Shown piece after piece: positions 20,038 through 28,931 of a DNA stretch of 64,000 nucleotides; within the stretch, counting starts at the first letter, position 1, and the number at the start of each line of letters is the position of its first letter. Source of the DNA: Nakamurella flavida (GTDB lineage Bacteria; Actinomycetota; Actinomycetes; Mycobacteriales; Nakamurellaceae). The stretch covers positions 1,697,501 to 1,761,500 of the forward strand of contig NZ_JAUSQV010000001.1 of assembly GCF_030811475.1 (NCBI RefSeq). The letters are read 5' to 3'. A program made the translations under genes and the position numbers. The notes beneath the pieces are model-generated. The model worked only from the letters and a program-made list of their open reading frames with translations, searched no databases and was not told the DNA's origin.

Positions 20038-21261
20038 CGCCGACGCGAGCCGGCCGGTGACGACGTCCGGCAGGACGAAGTCGTCGGCGGGCGGGGTGAA
20101 GTACCGCCCGCCCAGGCTGCCGATCTTGCGGGCCGGTGCACTGGCCGCGACGCGCAGAGCCGTCCGGAACAGCGCGCGCCCCCGGCGGGTGCGCGGGTTG
20201 GCGACGCCGGGCACCCCCGGCGGCAGCTTCTGCGCCTTGGCCACGTACGGCCGCAGGATCTCCTCGTAGCGGTCGAAGGCCGCGCGGTGGTCGACGGTGT
20301 CACCCCGGGTGGCGCGGGCGATCTCGGTGGCGAGCACGTAGGCGCCGGTCACTCCGAGGGTGGTGCCCATGCCGCTGACCGGGGAGGCGCAGTGCGCGGC
20401 GTCGCCGGCGAGGGCGACCCGGCCGCGGCTCCATCGGTCGAGGTGGACCTGGGCCAGGTCCTCGAAGTAGAACGGTGCGTCGTCCAGGGCGGCCAGCACC
20501 CGCGGCGCGGCCCACCCGGCATCGGCGAACACCCGCCGCAGGATGGTGACCTGGCCGTCGCGATCGAGCTGGTCGATGCCGCGGGTGTCGGACAGGAAGT
20601 TGAGCAACGCCCGGGTGGTGCCCACGTTGTCCGGCCGGAGGTTGACACTGCGACCGCCGAGAGCGTTGTACCAGCGCCAGGTGTCGTCGTCCTCGGCGGT
20701 CCGCGGGATCGTCAGGTACGCGCAGTACATGCCCAGGTACCGCCGCGCCGGAGCGCCCGACACGAACCGGCGGGTGCGGGAGTTGACCCCCTCGGCCACC
20801 AGCACCAGGTCGAAGCGCCGGGTGGCGCCGGAGGCGAAGGTGACCTCGACCCCGTCGGCCGTGTCCTGCAGATCGGCGATCCGGTCGCCGAACAGGTACT
20901 CGGTGTCAGCCGTGGTGGTGTCGTGGATCAACCCGGCGAGGCGGCCCCGCAGGATCTCGAGTTCGGCCGTCGCGCCCGTGGTGTCGTCGGTGGACGCGGC
21001 GAAGGAGGCGATGGGCGCGCCGTCGTCGTCGACGAACACGGTGCCGGTCTCGCCGGTGTTCTCGGCCAGGGCGGCGTCCTCGAGGCCCATCCGGCGGAGC
21101 ACCTCGCGGCCGGCGCCGCGGACATCGACGTTATGCCCCTCCTCCCGCAGCTGGTCGAAGCGTTCGACCACCGTGGTGGCGAAGCCGTACCGACCGAGCC
21201 AGTGGGCCAGGGTCGTCCCGGTGACGCTGGCACCGGAGATGAGGACGGACGGACGGGGCAC
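20029..21261 (-). CDS. FAD-dependent monooxygenase, PHBH/TetX-like
   Basis: This 410-residue flavoprotein has an N-terminal nucleotide fold (VLISGASVTGTTLAHWLGRYG; the usual GxGxxG reads SGASVTG) and the second FAD contact GDAAHCASPVSGMGTTLG near residue 285. It belongs to the class A monooxygenases that hydroxylate aromatics or inactivate antibiotics. GTG 21261 has GAGGAG 6 nt before it; an upstream GTG at 21288 adds nine residues. It diverges from a MarR gene across a 145-bp region with a palindrome, so the regulator probably controls it. Substrate unknown. Confidence 0.85.
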   Translation of the reverse strand: MPRPSVLISGASVTGTTLAHWLGRYGFATTVVERFDQLREEGHNVDVRGAGREVLRRMGLEDAALAENTGETGTVFVDDDGAPIASFAASTDDTTGATAELEILRGRLAGLIHDTTTADTEYLFGDRIADLQDTADGVEVTFASGATRRFDLVLVAEGVNSRTRRFVSGAPARRYLGMYCAYLTIPRTAEDDDTWRWYNALGGRSVNLRPDNVGTTRALLNFLSDTRGIDQLDRDGQVTILRRVFADAGWAAPRVLAALDDAPFYFEDLAQVHLDRWSRGRVALAGDAAHCASPVSGMGTTLGVTGAYVLATEIARATRGDTVDHRAAFDRYEEILRPYVAKAQKLPPGVPGVANPRTRRGRALFRTALRVAASAPARKIGSLGGRYFTPPADDFVLPDVVTGRLASAAG

Positions 21262-21321
21262 GGCGGGCTCCTCGGCAGGCGGACGCACTCACCCCGGGTG
21301 GTTCCGGGGTGGGTCTCCAGT

Positions 21322-21345
21322 TAACCTAGCAGCTAGGAAAACTAG
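21322..21345. promoter_or_regulatory. MarR-type operator over divergent -10 elements
   Basis: CCTAGC-A-GCTAGG (21325-21337) is a perfect palindrome, and a third CTAG lies at 21342-21345. It resembles SlyA/MarR sites. TAACCT (21322-21327, plus strand) and TAGGTT (21323-21328, minus strand) are candidate -10 elements for the MarR gene and the monooxygenase, so a bound regulator would cover both. Confidence 0.55.
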
Positions 21346-21406
21346 TGATCGGAGTGCGACCATCGAGGACAGCCGACCGGCCGCGGAGCTGCCGCCCCTG
21401 TCCGGG

Positions 21407-21904
21407 GTGACGCTCGCCGTCCGCGACGTCATGCACGCGTCGCGGGAGATGACCAACCGCATCGCCCGCACCCAGGGCCGCAACACCACCGACGTGACGG
21501 CCCTGGAGCTGCTGGACATGCTGGGCCCGATGAGCCCCGGGGAACTGGCCGATCACCTGGGTATCCGCACCGCGTCGGCGACCCTGCTGGTCGACCGGCT
21601 GGAGAGCAGTGGCGTCGTCCGGCGGGAGGTGCACCCGACCGACCGACGCCGCGTCCTCGTGCATCTGGAGGCGGCCGGGCGCGCGGAGTCGTTCCACTTC
21701 TGGGTCCCGGTCATCACCGCGATGGATGCCGCCGCGCGGTCGCTGCCGGCGGACGAGCAGTCCGTCGTGCGGGGATACCTGCAGGCCCTGAGCTCCGTCA
21801 TGCAGCGACAACCGCGCGATGCACCCGATGTCGTCCCGCACCCGGACGTGGCCCACCCGGACGACGCGACGGGGGCGGACCGGAGCCCGCCCCCGTCGGT
21901 CTGA
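21407..21904 (+). CDS. MarR-family transcriptional regulator
   Basis: The winged-helix region is clear: TALELLDMLGPMSPGELADH, then the recognition helix IRTASATLLVDRLESSG and the wing REVHPTDRRRVLVHLE. It should bind the CTAG palindrome in front of it and respond to a small ligand. The start is uncertain: the frame is open upstream but has no ATG or GTG between the promoter region and GTG 21407, which gives 165 residues, normal for the family. No strong ribosome site precedes it. Confidence 0.85.
   Translation: MTLAVRDVMHASREMTNRIARTQGRNTTDVTALELLDMLGPMSPGELADHLGIRTASATLLVDRLESSGVVRREVHPTDRRRVLVHLEAAGRAESFHFWVPVITAMDAAARSLPADEQSVVRGYLQALSSVMQRQPRDAPDVVPHPDVAHPDDATGADRSPPPSV
21868..21897 (+). 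terminator. Hairpin inside the 3' end of the MarR gene
   Basis: GACGGGGGCG and CGCCCCCGTC form a perfect 10-bp stem with a 10-nt loop, ending 7 nt before the end of the coding region. It could terminate both this gene and the converging ScyD-like gene that ends at 21915. Confidence 0.4.
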
Positions 21905-21914
21905 CCGGCGGCGC

Positions 21915-23264
21915 TCAGCAGCCGATCCGGAGCAACCGGCCGCCCCCGGGCACCAGCTGACCGTCCGTGACGTACACCCCGCGGCCGGACGGGTCGGCGA
22001 CGATGCCCCCGGGCAGCACGATCTTCCCCGCGGCCAGCTCGATGCGGTTGCCCCGGCGGTCGATCTGCACCAGCGTGCCGGGTGGCGGCGGGGCGGCCGG
22101 GTCGGCGCCCTCCGCGGCCGCGAGCCCGCCCTTCACCAGTTCCAGCACATCGAGCCGGCCGCGGCGGTCGACCGTCATGTCGATGATCGACGTCAGGCCG
22201 TCCTGGCTGACCGAACAGGCCCGGGACGGGGCGGCGGCATCGCAGGTCACGTCCTGGGACCCGCGAGCGATGCGCCAGACCTTCGACGTGCCCGGCGTGA
22301 ACGGGAAACCCTTGAGCTCCCCCACGTACCAGGCCCCGTCCCGCCCCACCGTGACCGTCGTCGGCACCGCCTCGGCCGGCAGCTCGGGCGGCAGGGTCGG
22401 ATCGGGAATGTGGGATGTCGAGATGACCTGCACCGGGAATCGCGCCACCGTGACGATCCGTCCGTCGGCCCACACCCGCCGCAGCGCATTGGCCGCGGCG
22501 TCGGCCACCAGCACCGAGCCGTCCGACAACGCCTGCAGCCCATAGGCGTTGGACTCCCCGGGATTGCCCTCCAGATCGGCCGGGTCGGGGTTCGCGGCAG
22601 CGAAGGCCCCCAGATCGGCGACCTCGGCCAACCCACCGCGCTCGGTCCACCGGTAGAGCCGGTTGGCCGGAGCCACAGCCGACGGCGGCTGCCCCTCCTC
22701 CGGTGACGACGACGCGCCGAACAGCACCCACACGGCCTTCCGCCCGGCCGAACCGACATCGGTGGGCTGGGCCGGCAGATCGGCCAGGGTGGTCACCGTC
22801 CCCGCGGACCGGCCGGACCGGACGACCTTCTGCAGCACCCCGGTGCCATCGGCCTTCGCCCCGCCGAGCAGCAGGGAGCCGTCCGAGGACAGGCCCAGGG
22901 CCTTGTTCCCCGTGAGACCGTCCGCCAGGACGGCGAACGACCGGCCCCGGTATCGATCGGTGTCCGCCCCGTCGACGGTCGCCCCGTCGGGATCCGCACC
23001 GGCGAGGTCCGCACCGTCGACACCGGTGCTGTCGACCCCTGCACCGTCGACGCCTGCACCGTCGACGCCTGCGCTGTCGACGCCTGCGCTGTCGATGCCG
23101 GTGCTGTCGGCGTCGGTGGGGGCGGCCGACGCGCTCAGGGGCGGGACGAACAGCGTCGTCACCACGACCCCCGCCATCAGCAGCGCGGCCGACGCACGAC
23201 GACCGGCCCGACGGACCGGATCGGACGGGGTCGGGCGGGAAAGGGACCTGATCGAACGGGACAT
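21915..23264 (-). CDS. Secreted ScyD/ScyE-family propeller protein with pentapeptide repeats
   Basis: A signal peptide (helix ALLMAGVVVTTLFVPPLSA, cut after ASAA near residue 48) is followed by about 50 residues of imperfect five-residue repeats of the form G-V-D-S/G-A. The remaining 340 residues match the ScyD/ScyE family, named after cyanobacterial scytonemin genes and predicted to form a beta-propeller. In actinobacteria the function is unknown. AAAGGA stands 7 nt before the ATG. The repeat linker may space the propeller from the wall or carry glycans; this is a guess. Confidence 0.75.
   Translation of the reverse strand: MSRSIRSLSRPTPSDPVRRAGRRASAALLMAGVVVTTLFVPPLSASAAPTDADSTGIDSAGVDSAGVDGAGVDGAGVDSTGVDGADLAGADPDGATVDGADTDRYRGRSFAVLADGLTGNKALGLSSDGSLLLGGAKADGTGVLQKVVRSGRSAGTVTTLADLPAQPTDVGSAGRKAVWVLFGASSSPEEGQPPSAVAPANRLYRWTERGGLAEVADLGAFAAANPDPADLEGNPGESNAYGLQALSDGSVLVADAAANALRRVWADGRIVTVARFPVQVISTSHIPDPTLPPELPAEAVPTTVTVGRDGAWYVGELKGFPFTPGTSKVWRIARGSQDVTCDAAAPSRACSVSQDGLTSIIDMTVDRRGRLDVLELVKGGLAAAEGADPAAPPPPGTLVQIDRRGNRIELAAGKIVLPGGIVADPSGRGVYVTDGQLVPGGGRLLRIGC
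23011..23115. repeat. Seven-copy 15-bp tandem repeat in the ScyD-like gene
   Basis: Seven units of 15 bp run from 23011 to 23115. Copies three and four (23041-23055 and 23056-23070) are identical and read GCACCGTCGACGCCT; the others differ by a few bases. Each unit encodes five residues, so copy number can change without breaking the frame. Confidence 0.85.
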
Positions 23265-23508
23265 GGCATTCCTTTCACCCCAGCAAAGGAAATGCAGAAA
23301 TCCCGTTCACCATCGCGGGACGCTCCGCGGGCAGAACGCTAGCAGCATGACCGGGGGGCGCGGAACTCCGTATTCCATGATTCTTTTTCCCCGTCCGGAC
23401 AATACTTTCGGTGTTGATCGAATCACTGTCGGCTGCGATTCCTCGGCGTTCCGGGGACGATCCGGACAGAACAGCACATGCCGGCCGGACCGCCCGGCCC
23501 AGCGGCAT
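23265..23508 (-). other. AT-richer intergenic region in front of the ScyD-like gene
   Basis: This 244-bp stretch is visibly less GC-rich than its surroundings, especially 23370-23440 with runs such as ATTCTTTTTCCCC. It probably holds the promoter of the secreted protein gene; TATTGT on the minus strand near 23402 is a possible -10. I find no coding frame with a ribosome site. Confidence 0.35.
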
Positions 23509-23970
23509 TCACGGGCGGATCTGCTCCCGCAGGATGTCGGCGTGCCCGCTGTGGTGGGCCAGTTCGCGCAGCACCTGGACGTAGAGGGCCCACACGGTGC
23601 GCTCACCGTGCCCGGTGACCTCGTCGCCCAGATCGAGTCCGGCCACGTTCTCCCGTGAACGCCGGCACTGGTCACGGTGCGCCTGCTGGATCGAGGCGAC
23701 GGTGTCGTCGTCGGCGAGCACGAAGGACCGGTCCGGGGTGGCGGCCACCCCGATCTCCCGCAGGCTGCGCCCGGTGACCGCACGGTCGAACCAGAAGGCC
23801 TCCACGTAGGTGACGTGCTTGACCAGTCCGAGCAGGGTCGTCCGGGAGACGACCAGGGACCTCCTGGCCTCCTCCTCGGTCAACCCGTCCAGGGCACCCC
23901 GGAGACCGTCGCGGTACTCGTCGAGGAGTTCGTCCATGCGGACCCGCAGGTCCGCCGTCCATTCCGCCAT
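23509..23970 (-). CDS. DinB/DUF664-family protein
   Basis: The 153-residue protein has the four-helix DinB pattern. Candidate metal-binding histidines occur in LVKHVTYVEAFW (about residue 51), in HRDQC and in ELAHHSGHADILREQ near the C-terminus. Family members include mycothiol-, bacillithiol- or metal-dependent transferases; the substrate here is unknown. GGAGGG lies 6 nt before the ATG. It sits 49 nt downstream of the dehydrogenase gene and may share its transcript. Confidence 0.8.
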   Translation of the reverse strand: MAEWTADLRVRMDELLDEYRDGLRGALDGLTEEEARRSLVVSRTTLLGLVKHVTYVEAFWFDRAVTGRSLREIGVAATPDRSFVLADDDTVASIQQAHRDQCRRSRENVAGLDLGDEVTGHGERTVWALYVQVLRELAHHSGHADILREQIRP

Positions 23971-24019
23971 CGGTGCCCTCCACTCGACGCGATCCGCCCG
24001 CCCCGTTCCGGCAGGGAGC

Positions 24020-26857
24020 TCAGCTGGTCCGTTCCTCCAGCAGTTCCAGCACGTGCCGGTACTCGTGCCCGGTGGCCCGGGTCATCCCGATCTCGCAGGT
24101 GCGGTTGGTCGAGACATAGGCCTGGGCGGGAGCTCTCGCCACCGACGCGGCCTCGGCGGCGGTGGCCGACGCGGTCAGCTCCGGGTGCAGCAGACCCCGG
24201 TCGCCGGCGAAGGCGCAGCACCCCCACCCGTCAGGCACGACGACGTCCTCGCCGACCGCGGCGGCCAGGGCGAGCAGGGCGGTGTTGGTTCCCAGCCGGG
24301 TGGACGAGCAGGTCGGGTGGACGACGACGCTGTCCACCGGGCGCGTCACGGTCAGGCGGGGCAGCACCTGCTCGTGCACCACGGTCACCGCGTCCACGAT
24401 CGACAGCGTGCGGTATCGCTCGGGGCCGTGGGCGACCATCTCGCGCAGGCCCTCCGTGCAGGAGGCGGCGTCGCACACCACCGGCAGCTCGCCGTGCCGG
24501 GTGCTCTCCCACAGTGCAGGCAGCACCAGTGCGGCCATCTCGGCGTACCCCTGGGTCAGGCCCTTGGACTTCCACGGTGTGCCGCAACACATCCCGGCGA
24601 TCGACACCGGGGTGGTCAGGGCGACCCCGGCCCGTTCGCACAGCGCGGTGAACGCCGCGCTCGCCCCGGCCGAGCCCTCCACCGGGCCGAACATCGTGCC
24701 GATGCAGGCCGGGAAGTGGACCAGTTCGGCCCCGTCACGATGGGCCGGGACGCGGGGCGCACCGCCGCGCGGCAGGTCGGGCGCCCACAGCGGGACGGTG
24801 TCCGTGCCCAGCACCGCGCGACCCAGCTTCGACGCGCCCACGACCAGGGTCGACGGGGCGCGGTCGGCCGCGGTCAGGGCGGCCCCGCCGGCCCGGGCGA
24901 CGGTCGACCAGTGCTTGGCCGCGGTCTCCCACGCCTTCTGCACGACGCGGCCGTTGTCCTCCGCGCGCAGGGTGCGGACGAGCTGGCCGGTGTTGATGCC
25001 CACCGGACAGCTGGTCTCGCACAGACCGTCCACCGCGCAGGTCTGCAGGCCGGCGTAGTCGTAGTCGCGCTCCAGCTCGCGGACCAGCGCGGTGTCCCCG
25101 GCCGTCTCCGCGTCCCGCATCTCCCGACGCAGCACGATGCGCTGCCGCGGGGTCAGGGTGAGATCGCGGCTGGGGCAGATCGGTTCGCAGTAGCCGCATT
25201 CCACGCACCGGTCGACCTCGGCCTCCACCGTCGGAGTGGTCTTCAGGTGCTTGACGTGGATGAGCGGATCGTCGCTGATGACCACACCCGGATTGAGCAC
25301 ACCGGCCGGGTCGACGAGGCGCTTGATCTCCCGCATCACCCCGTACAGCTCGTCGCCGTACTGCCGGCGGACGAACGGCGCCATGATCCGGCCGGTGCCG
25401 TGCTCGGCCTTGAGGGTGCCGCCTGCGCCGAGGACGAGATCGACCATGTCGTCGGTGAACGCGGTGTACCGGTCCAGGGCGTCGGGACGGTCGAAACGCT
25501 CGTTCAGCAGGAAATGCACGTTGCCGTCGCGGGCGTGGCCGAAGATGACGCTCTCCTCGTACCGGTGGCGGGCGAACAGTTCGGTGAGCGACGCGCAGGT
25601 GTCGCCCAACGCGGGCACCGGTACGGCGATGTCCTCGAGCAGAGCCGTCGTCCCGGACGGGCGGGCCCCGGCCACCGCCGTGTACAGGCCCTTGCGGATG
25701 TGCCACAGACCGGCGCGGGCGGCGGCGTCCCGGGTCAGGGTGAGCGGCAGGGTCAGCGGCAGAGCGGTGAGCATCGGCCGCGCGGCCCGCTCCCGGTCGG
25801 CGAGCGCGTCCGCACTCTGCTCCTGGAACTCGACGAGCAGTGCGGCGTGGTCGGCCACGGCGAACGTCCGCAGCACCTCGTCCGCCTTCGGGTCGTGCTG
25901 GGCGACCTTGAGGGACACCGCGTCCAACAACTCGACGGTGGCCAGACCGGAGGCGACCAGGTCGGGCAGGGCATCGGTGGCCCGGCGCAGGTCCGGGAAG
26001 ACCAACAGCCCGGTGGCGGCGTGGGTGGGCACCGGCAGGGTGCGGAAGGTGGCCTCGGCGACGAAGCCCAGCGTGCCCTCGCTCCCGATCACCAGGTGGG
26101 TCAGGATGTCGACCGGTTCGGTGTGGTCGAGGAACGCGTTCAGCCCGTAGCCCATGGTGTTCTTCATGGCGAACTGCGCGGTGATCCGCCGGACCGAGTC
26201 GGGGTTCCCCCGCACCCGGTCGCGCAGCGCGATCAACCCGTCGTGCAGCCCGCGTTCCCGGTCGTGGAGCAGACGGCCGGCATCGGCGGAGCCGGTGTCG
26301 ATCACCGTGCCGCCGGGCAGCACCAGGATCATCGACTCGAGCGTCCGATAGGTGTTGAACTCGGTGCCACAGGCCATGCCACTGGAGTTGTTGGCCACGA
26401 CACCGCCGACGGTGCAGGCGATCTCACTGGCCGGGTCGGGGCCGAGCTTGCGTCCGTGGCGGGCGAGGCGCGCGTTGACCTGCCGGATGGTGGCGCCGGG
26501 CTGCACCCGCACCCGGGCGCCGTCCTCCAGCACGGTGATCTGCTTGAAATGGCGGCGGGTGTCGACCAGCACGGAATCGGTCACGCCCTGCCCGCTCAGC
26601 GAGGTCCCGCCGGACCGGAAGGTCAGCGGGGTGGCCTGCCGGGTGGCGGCGGCCAGCAATGCCGCGACCTCGTCCACCGACCCGGGACTGACCAGGGCCG
26701 AAGGGGTGAGCAGGTAGTGGGAGGCGTCGTGGGCCATGGCCAGGCGGTCCAGCGACCGGGCGGCCACCCGGCCCGGGGCGGCCCGCTCGAGATCGGCCAG
26801 CAGGCCCGGATCGGTCGGGCGGACGCGGGGGGCGAGGGCGAGGTCCTGGACGCTCAT
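24020..26857 (-). CDS. FAD/Fe-S oxidoreductase, D-lactate/glycolate dehydrogenase type
   Basis: This 945-residue fusion has an N-terminal FAD_binding_4 domain (FRSGGTSLSGQG near residue 79; TVGGVVANNSSGMACGT near 151), a FAD-linked oxidase C domain (FGHARDGNVHFLLNERF near 435; KAEHGTGR near 480), then two 4Fe-4S motifs CVECGYCEPICPS and CAVDGLCETSCPVG, and two CCG-type redox motifs (MCCGTPW, WGCCAFAG). This order matches quinone-linked D-lactate or D-2-hydroxyacid dehydrogenases, which would feed electrons into the menaquinone made by its neighbours. ATG 26857 follows GGAGGG; the frame is open further upstream. Confidence 0.88.
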   Translation of the reverse strand: MSVQDLALAPRVRPTDPGLLADLERAAPGRVAARSLDRLAMAHDASHYLLTPSALVSPGSVDEVAALLAAATRQATPLTFRSGGTSLSGQGVTDSVLVDTRRHFKQITVLEDGARVRVQPGATIRQVNARLARHGRKLGPDPASEIACTVGGVVANNSSGMACGTEFNTYRTLESMILVLPGGTVIDTGSADAGRLLHDRERGLHDGLIALRDRVRGNPDSVRRITAQFAMKNTMGYGLNAFLDHTEPVDILTHLVIGSEGTLGFVAEATFRTLPVPTHAATGLLVFPDLRRATDALPDLVASGLATVELLDAVSLKVAQHDPKADEVLRTFAVADHAALLVEFQEQSADALADRERAARPMLTALPLTLPLTLTRDAAARAGLWHIRKGLYTAVAGARPSGTTALLEDIAVPVPALGDTCASLTELFARHRYEESVIFGHARDGNVHFLLNERFDRPDALDRYTAFTDDMVDLVLGAGGTLKAEHGTGRIMAPFVRRQYGDELYGVMREIKRLVDPAGVLNPGVVISDDPLIHVKHLKTTPTVEAEVDRCVECGYCEPICPSRDLTLTPRQRIVLRREMRDAETAGDTALVRELERDYDYAGLQTCAVDGLCETSCPVGINTGQLVRTLRAEDNGRVVQKAWETAAKHWSTVARAGGAALTAADRAPSTLVVGASKLGRAVLGTDTVPLWAPDLPRGGAPRVPAHRDGAELVHFPACIGTMFGPVEGSAGASAAFTALCERAGVALTTPVSIAGMCCGTPWKSKGLTQGYAEMAALVLPALWESTRHGELPVVCDAASCTEGLREMVAHGPERYRTLSIVDAVTVVHEQVLPRLTVTRPVDSVVVHPTCSSTRLGTNTALLALAAAVGEDVVVPDGWGCCAFAGDRGLLHPELTASATAAEAASVARAPAQAYVSTNRTCEIGMTRATGHEYRHVLELLEERTS

Positions 26858-27093
26858 CCGACACCGCCCTCCGGGCGAGGGGGGACGGGAGAGCCACTTC
26901 GCCGTGTCATGGGTCCACTCCAGCGTGTCGACCGCGTCGTCGGCCCCGGGCAGGGGACGCACCGGGCCTGCGGCGGAGCGACCGGTCCGGCGAGCCTACC
27001 GGCGGACGACACCCACCCCGGCGGCGCGCGGATGCACCCGAGGGGGCGTCGGACGTCACCCCGCCGGGCCCGGGGAGGCGGTCGGCCCGCGAC

Positions 27094-27099
27094 TACTGT
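27094..27099 (+). promoter_or_regulatory. -10 element, possibly leaderless menF
   Basis: TACTGT fits the actinobacterial TANNNT -10 pattern and ends 8 nt before the menF GTG, so the message could start at or next to that codon. No convincing -35 is present. Confidence 0.4.
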
Positions 27100-27107
27100 G
27101 GAGCGTC

Positions 27108-28355
27108 GTGACCCTGTCCCGGACGTCCCCAGTCGCCGCGGCGACGCGCGTCCGGACGACCACCCGGGCGGCGTCCGCGGGGGCGGAACTGATCGCCGCC
27201 CTCCCCTCCCCCACCGGCTCCGCGAGCTTCGTCCGCGACGGGGACGGCCTGGTGGGCACGGGTGTCTTCGCCCGCACCACCGTGCACGGCCCCGACGCCG
27301 CCGGGCAGATCGCCCGGTGGTGGGCCGAGGTGAGCGCCGGCCTGGAGGTCCGTGACGAGATCGGCCTGCCGGGCACCGGGCCCGTGGTCTTCGTGTCGCT
27401 GGGGTTCGGTGACGACGACGCCAGCGTGGCCGTGGTCCCGTCGGTGGTGCACGGCCGCCGCGACGGGACCGCCTTCACCACCACCCTCGGCAGCCCGGGT
27501 GCGACGCCGGTCCGTCCGGTGACCACCCCGGGCCGGGTGACCTACAGCGACGCGTTCCTGTCGGTCGGTGGCTTCACCGGCGCGGTGGCCCGGGCGACCG
27601 ACCGGATCCACGCCGGCGAGCTGGACAAGGTGGTGCTGGCCCACGACCTGCTGGCCACGGCCCAGTTCCCGGTCGACGAGCGCTTCCTGCTGCGGCAGCT
27701 GGCCCGCTCCTACCCGACGTGCTGGACCTTCGCCGTGGACGGTCTGGTCGGCGCCAGCCCCGAGATGCTCGTCCGCCGCACCGGTCGGGTCGTGGAGTCC
27801 CGCGTGCTGGCCGGTACCGCCTGGCGGGACGAGCACGGCCAGGGTGAAGCGGCGATCGAGGCCGGGCTTCTCGCCAGCGAGAAGGACCTCGCCGAGCACC
27901 GGTTCGCGGCGCGGTCCGTCGCCGACACCCTCGCACCGTGGTGCGTCGAGCTCGCCGTCCCGGACCGGCCGCACCCGCTCAAGCTGGCCAACCTCACCCA
28001 CCTGGCCACCGACATCCGGGGCACTCTGGACGACCGGGCCCCGACCGCCCTGGAGGTCGCCGCCCTGCTGCATCCGACGGCGGCGGTGGGCGGCAGCCCG
28101 CGCGCCGAGGCCCTGGCCCTGATCCGGGAGCTCGAACCGCACGCCCGGGAGCGGTACGCCGCCCCGGTCGGCTGGATGGATTCCACCGGTGACGGGGAGT
28201 TCGCGATCGCGCTGCGCTGTGCCCAGGTGGACGGCCGCGAGGTGCGCCTGATGGCGGGCTGCGGCATCGTCGCCGGGTCCGACCCGGAGATCGAGGCCCG
28301 GGAGGCGCAGATCAAGATGCTGCCGATCCGCGACGCCCTGGAGTCCCGGGCCTGA
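27108..28355 (+). CDS. menF: Isochorismate synthase
   Basis: MenF converts chorismate to isochorismate, the entry step to menaquinone. The chorismate-binding fold shows GELDKVVLAHDLL (about residue 170, with the general-base lysine), VESRVLAGTAWR, ASEKDLAEHRF, and the Mg-binding CGIVAGSDPEIEAREAQIK near the end. The GTG at 27108 gives 415 residues; a GGAG lies just before it, and a -10 element lies 8 nt away. Salicylate or siderophore isochorismate synthases are close relatives, but the surrounding men genes favour MenF. Confidence 0.88.
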   Translation: MTLSRTSPVAAATRVRTTTRAASAGAELIAALPSPTGSASFVRDGDGLVGTGVFARTTVHGPDAAGQIARWWAEVSAGLEVRDEIGLPGTGPVVFVSLGFGDDDASVAVVPSVVHGRRDGTAFTTTLGSPGATPVRPVTTPGRVTYSDAFLSVGGFTGAVARATDRIHAGELDKVVLAHDLLATAQFPVDERFLLRQLARSYPTCWTFAVDGLVGASPEMLVRRTGRVVESRVLAGTAWRDEHGQGEAAIEAGLLASEKDLAEHRFAARSVADTLAPWCVELAVPDRPHPLKLANLTHLATDIRGTLDDRAPTALEVAALLHPTAAVGGSPRAEALALIRELEPHARERYAAPVGWMDSTGDGEFAIALRCAQVDGREVRLMAGCGIVAGSDPEIEAREAQIKMLPIRDALESRA

Positions 28356-28424
28356 GCACTGTCCGCGCAGGTGCCTGCGTCGGTGCTGCGGTCGTGGACG
28401 AGGACGGGCACGCGGTGCCCGACG

Positions 28425-28661
28425 TCACCAACCGTGGACGAGCTCGTTCACCAGCATCTCGGCCGCCCGTGCGGTCAGGCCCTTCTCCGTACGCAACGTC
28501 CGGAGCGCCGCGGCCCGGTCCTGCTCGGGGTCCAGGTCCACGCCGAGCAGGGTGGTCCGGGCCCAGGCCACGGCCGAGTCCGGCGGCCCCGACCCGACTC
28601 CCCGCGACCCGAAGACACGCGCGAGTTCGTCGGCGGGGTCCGGTCGTCGTCGCGCCGACAT
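28425..28661 (-). CDS. Small hypothetical protein
   Basis: A 78-residue acidic/basic protein without membrane segments: MSARRRPDPADELARVFG at the start and NELVHGW at the end, predicted mostly helical. GGGGGG stands 6 nt before the ATG, and the codon usage matches the genome. I do not recognise a family. It converges on menF and diverges from the monooxygenase gene at 28932. Confidence 0.5.
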   Translation of the reverse strand: MSARRRPDPADELARVFGSRGVGSGPPDSAVAWARTTLLGVDLDPEQDRAAALRTLRTEKGLTARAAEMLVNELVHGW

Positions 28662-28931
28662 CTCGATCCCCCCTGTCGATCGCCCGGGTCATGGCAGGGC
28701 CCGGTCCGCCAGGGGCGCCCCCACCCCCGTTCGTGAGCTGCATCGAACACCCGCCGCGGTGAAGCGCACCTACGGCGCCGGCGGATGCCGACTCCTCGTC
28801 CCCACCGGCGTGGAGCTGACGCGACGTTCACCCCGCACGCTGCACCCTGGGCCGGAGAGCGCCTGCGACCTGCCGGAACCCCACGGCCCGGGGGCCCGGT
28901 GTCCGCCGGACGATCCGAGGAAGCTGACGCG

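Noticed and set aside
23011-23115. The regular 15-bp repeats as a CRISPR array
   Set aside because: Units are head to tail without spacers, lie inside a coding frame and encode a pentapeptide repeat; no cas genes are near.
23810-27355. A 1181-codon open frame on the plus strand
   Set aside because: It lies opposite the dehydrogenase gene, which has complete FAD and Fe-S motifs on the minus strand. The translated protein is Gly/Arg/His/Gln-rich low complexity, typical of an antisense frame in GC-rich DNA.
27108-28355. Isochorismate synthase of a siderophore or salicylate cluster
   Set aside because: No 2,3-dihydroxybenzoate, salicylate or peptide-synthetase gene is nearby, whereas nearly all other men genes are in the window.
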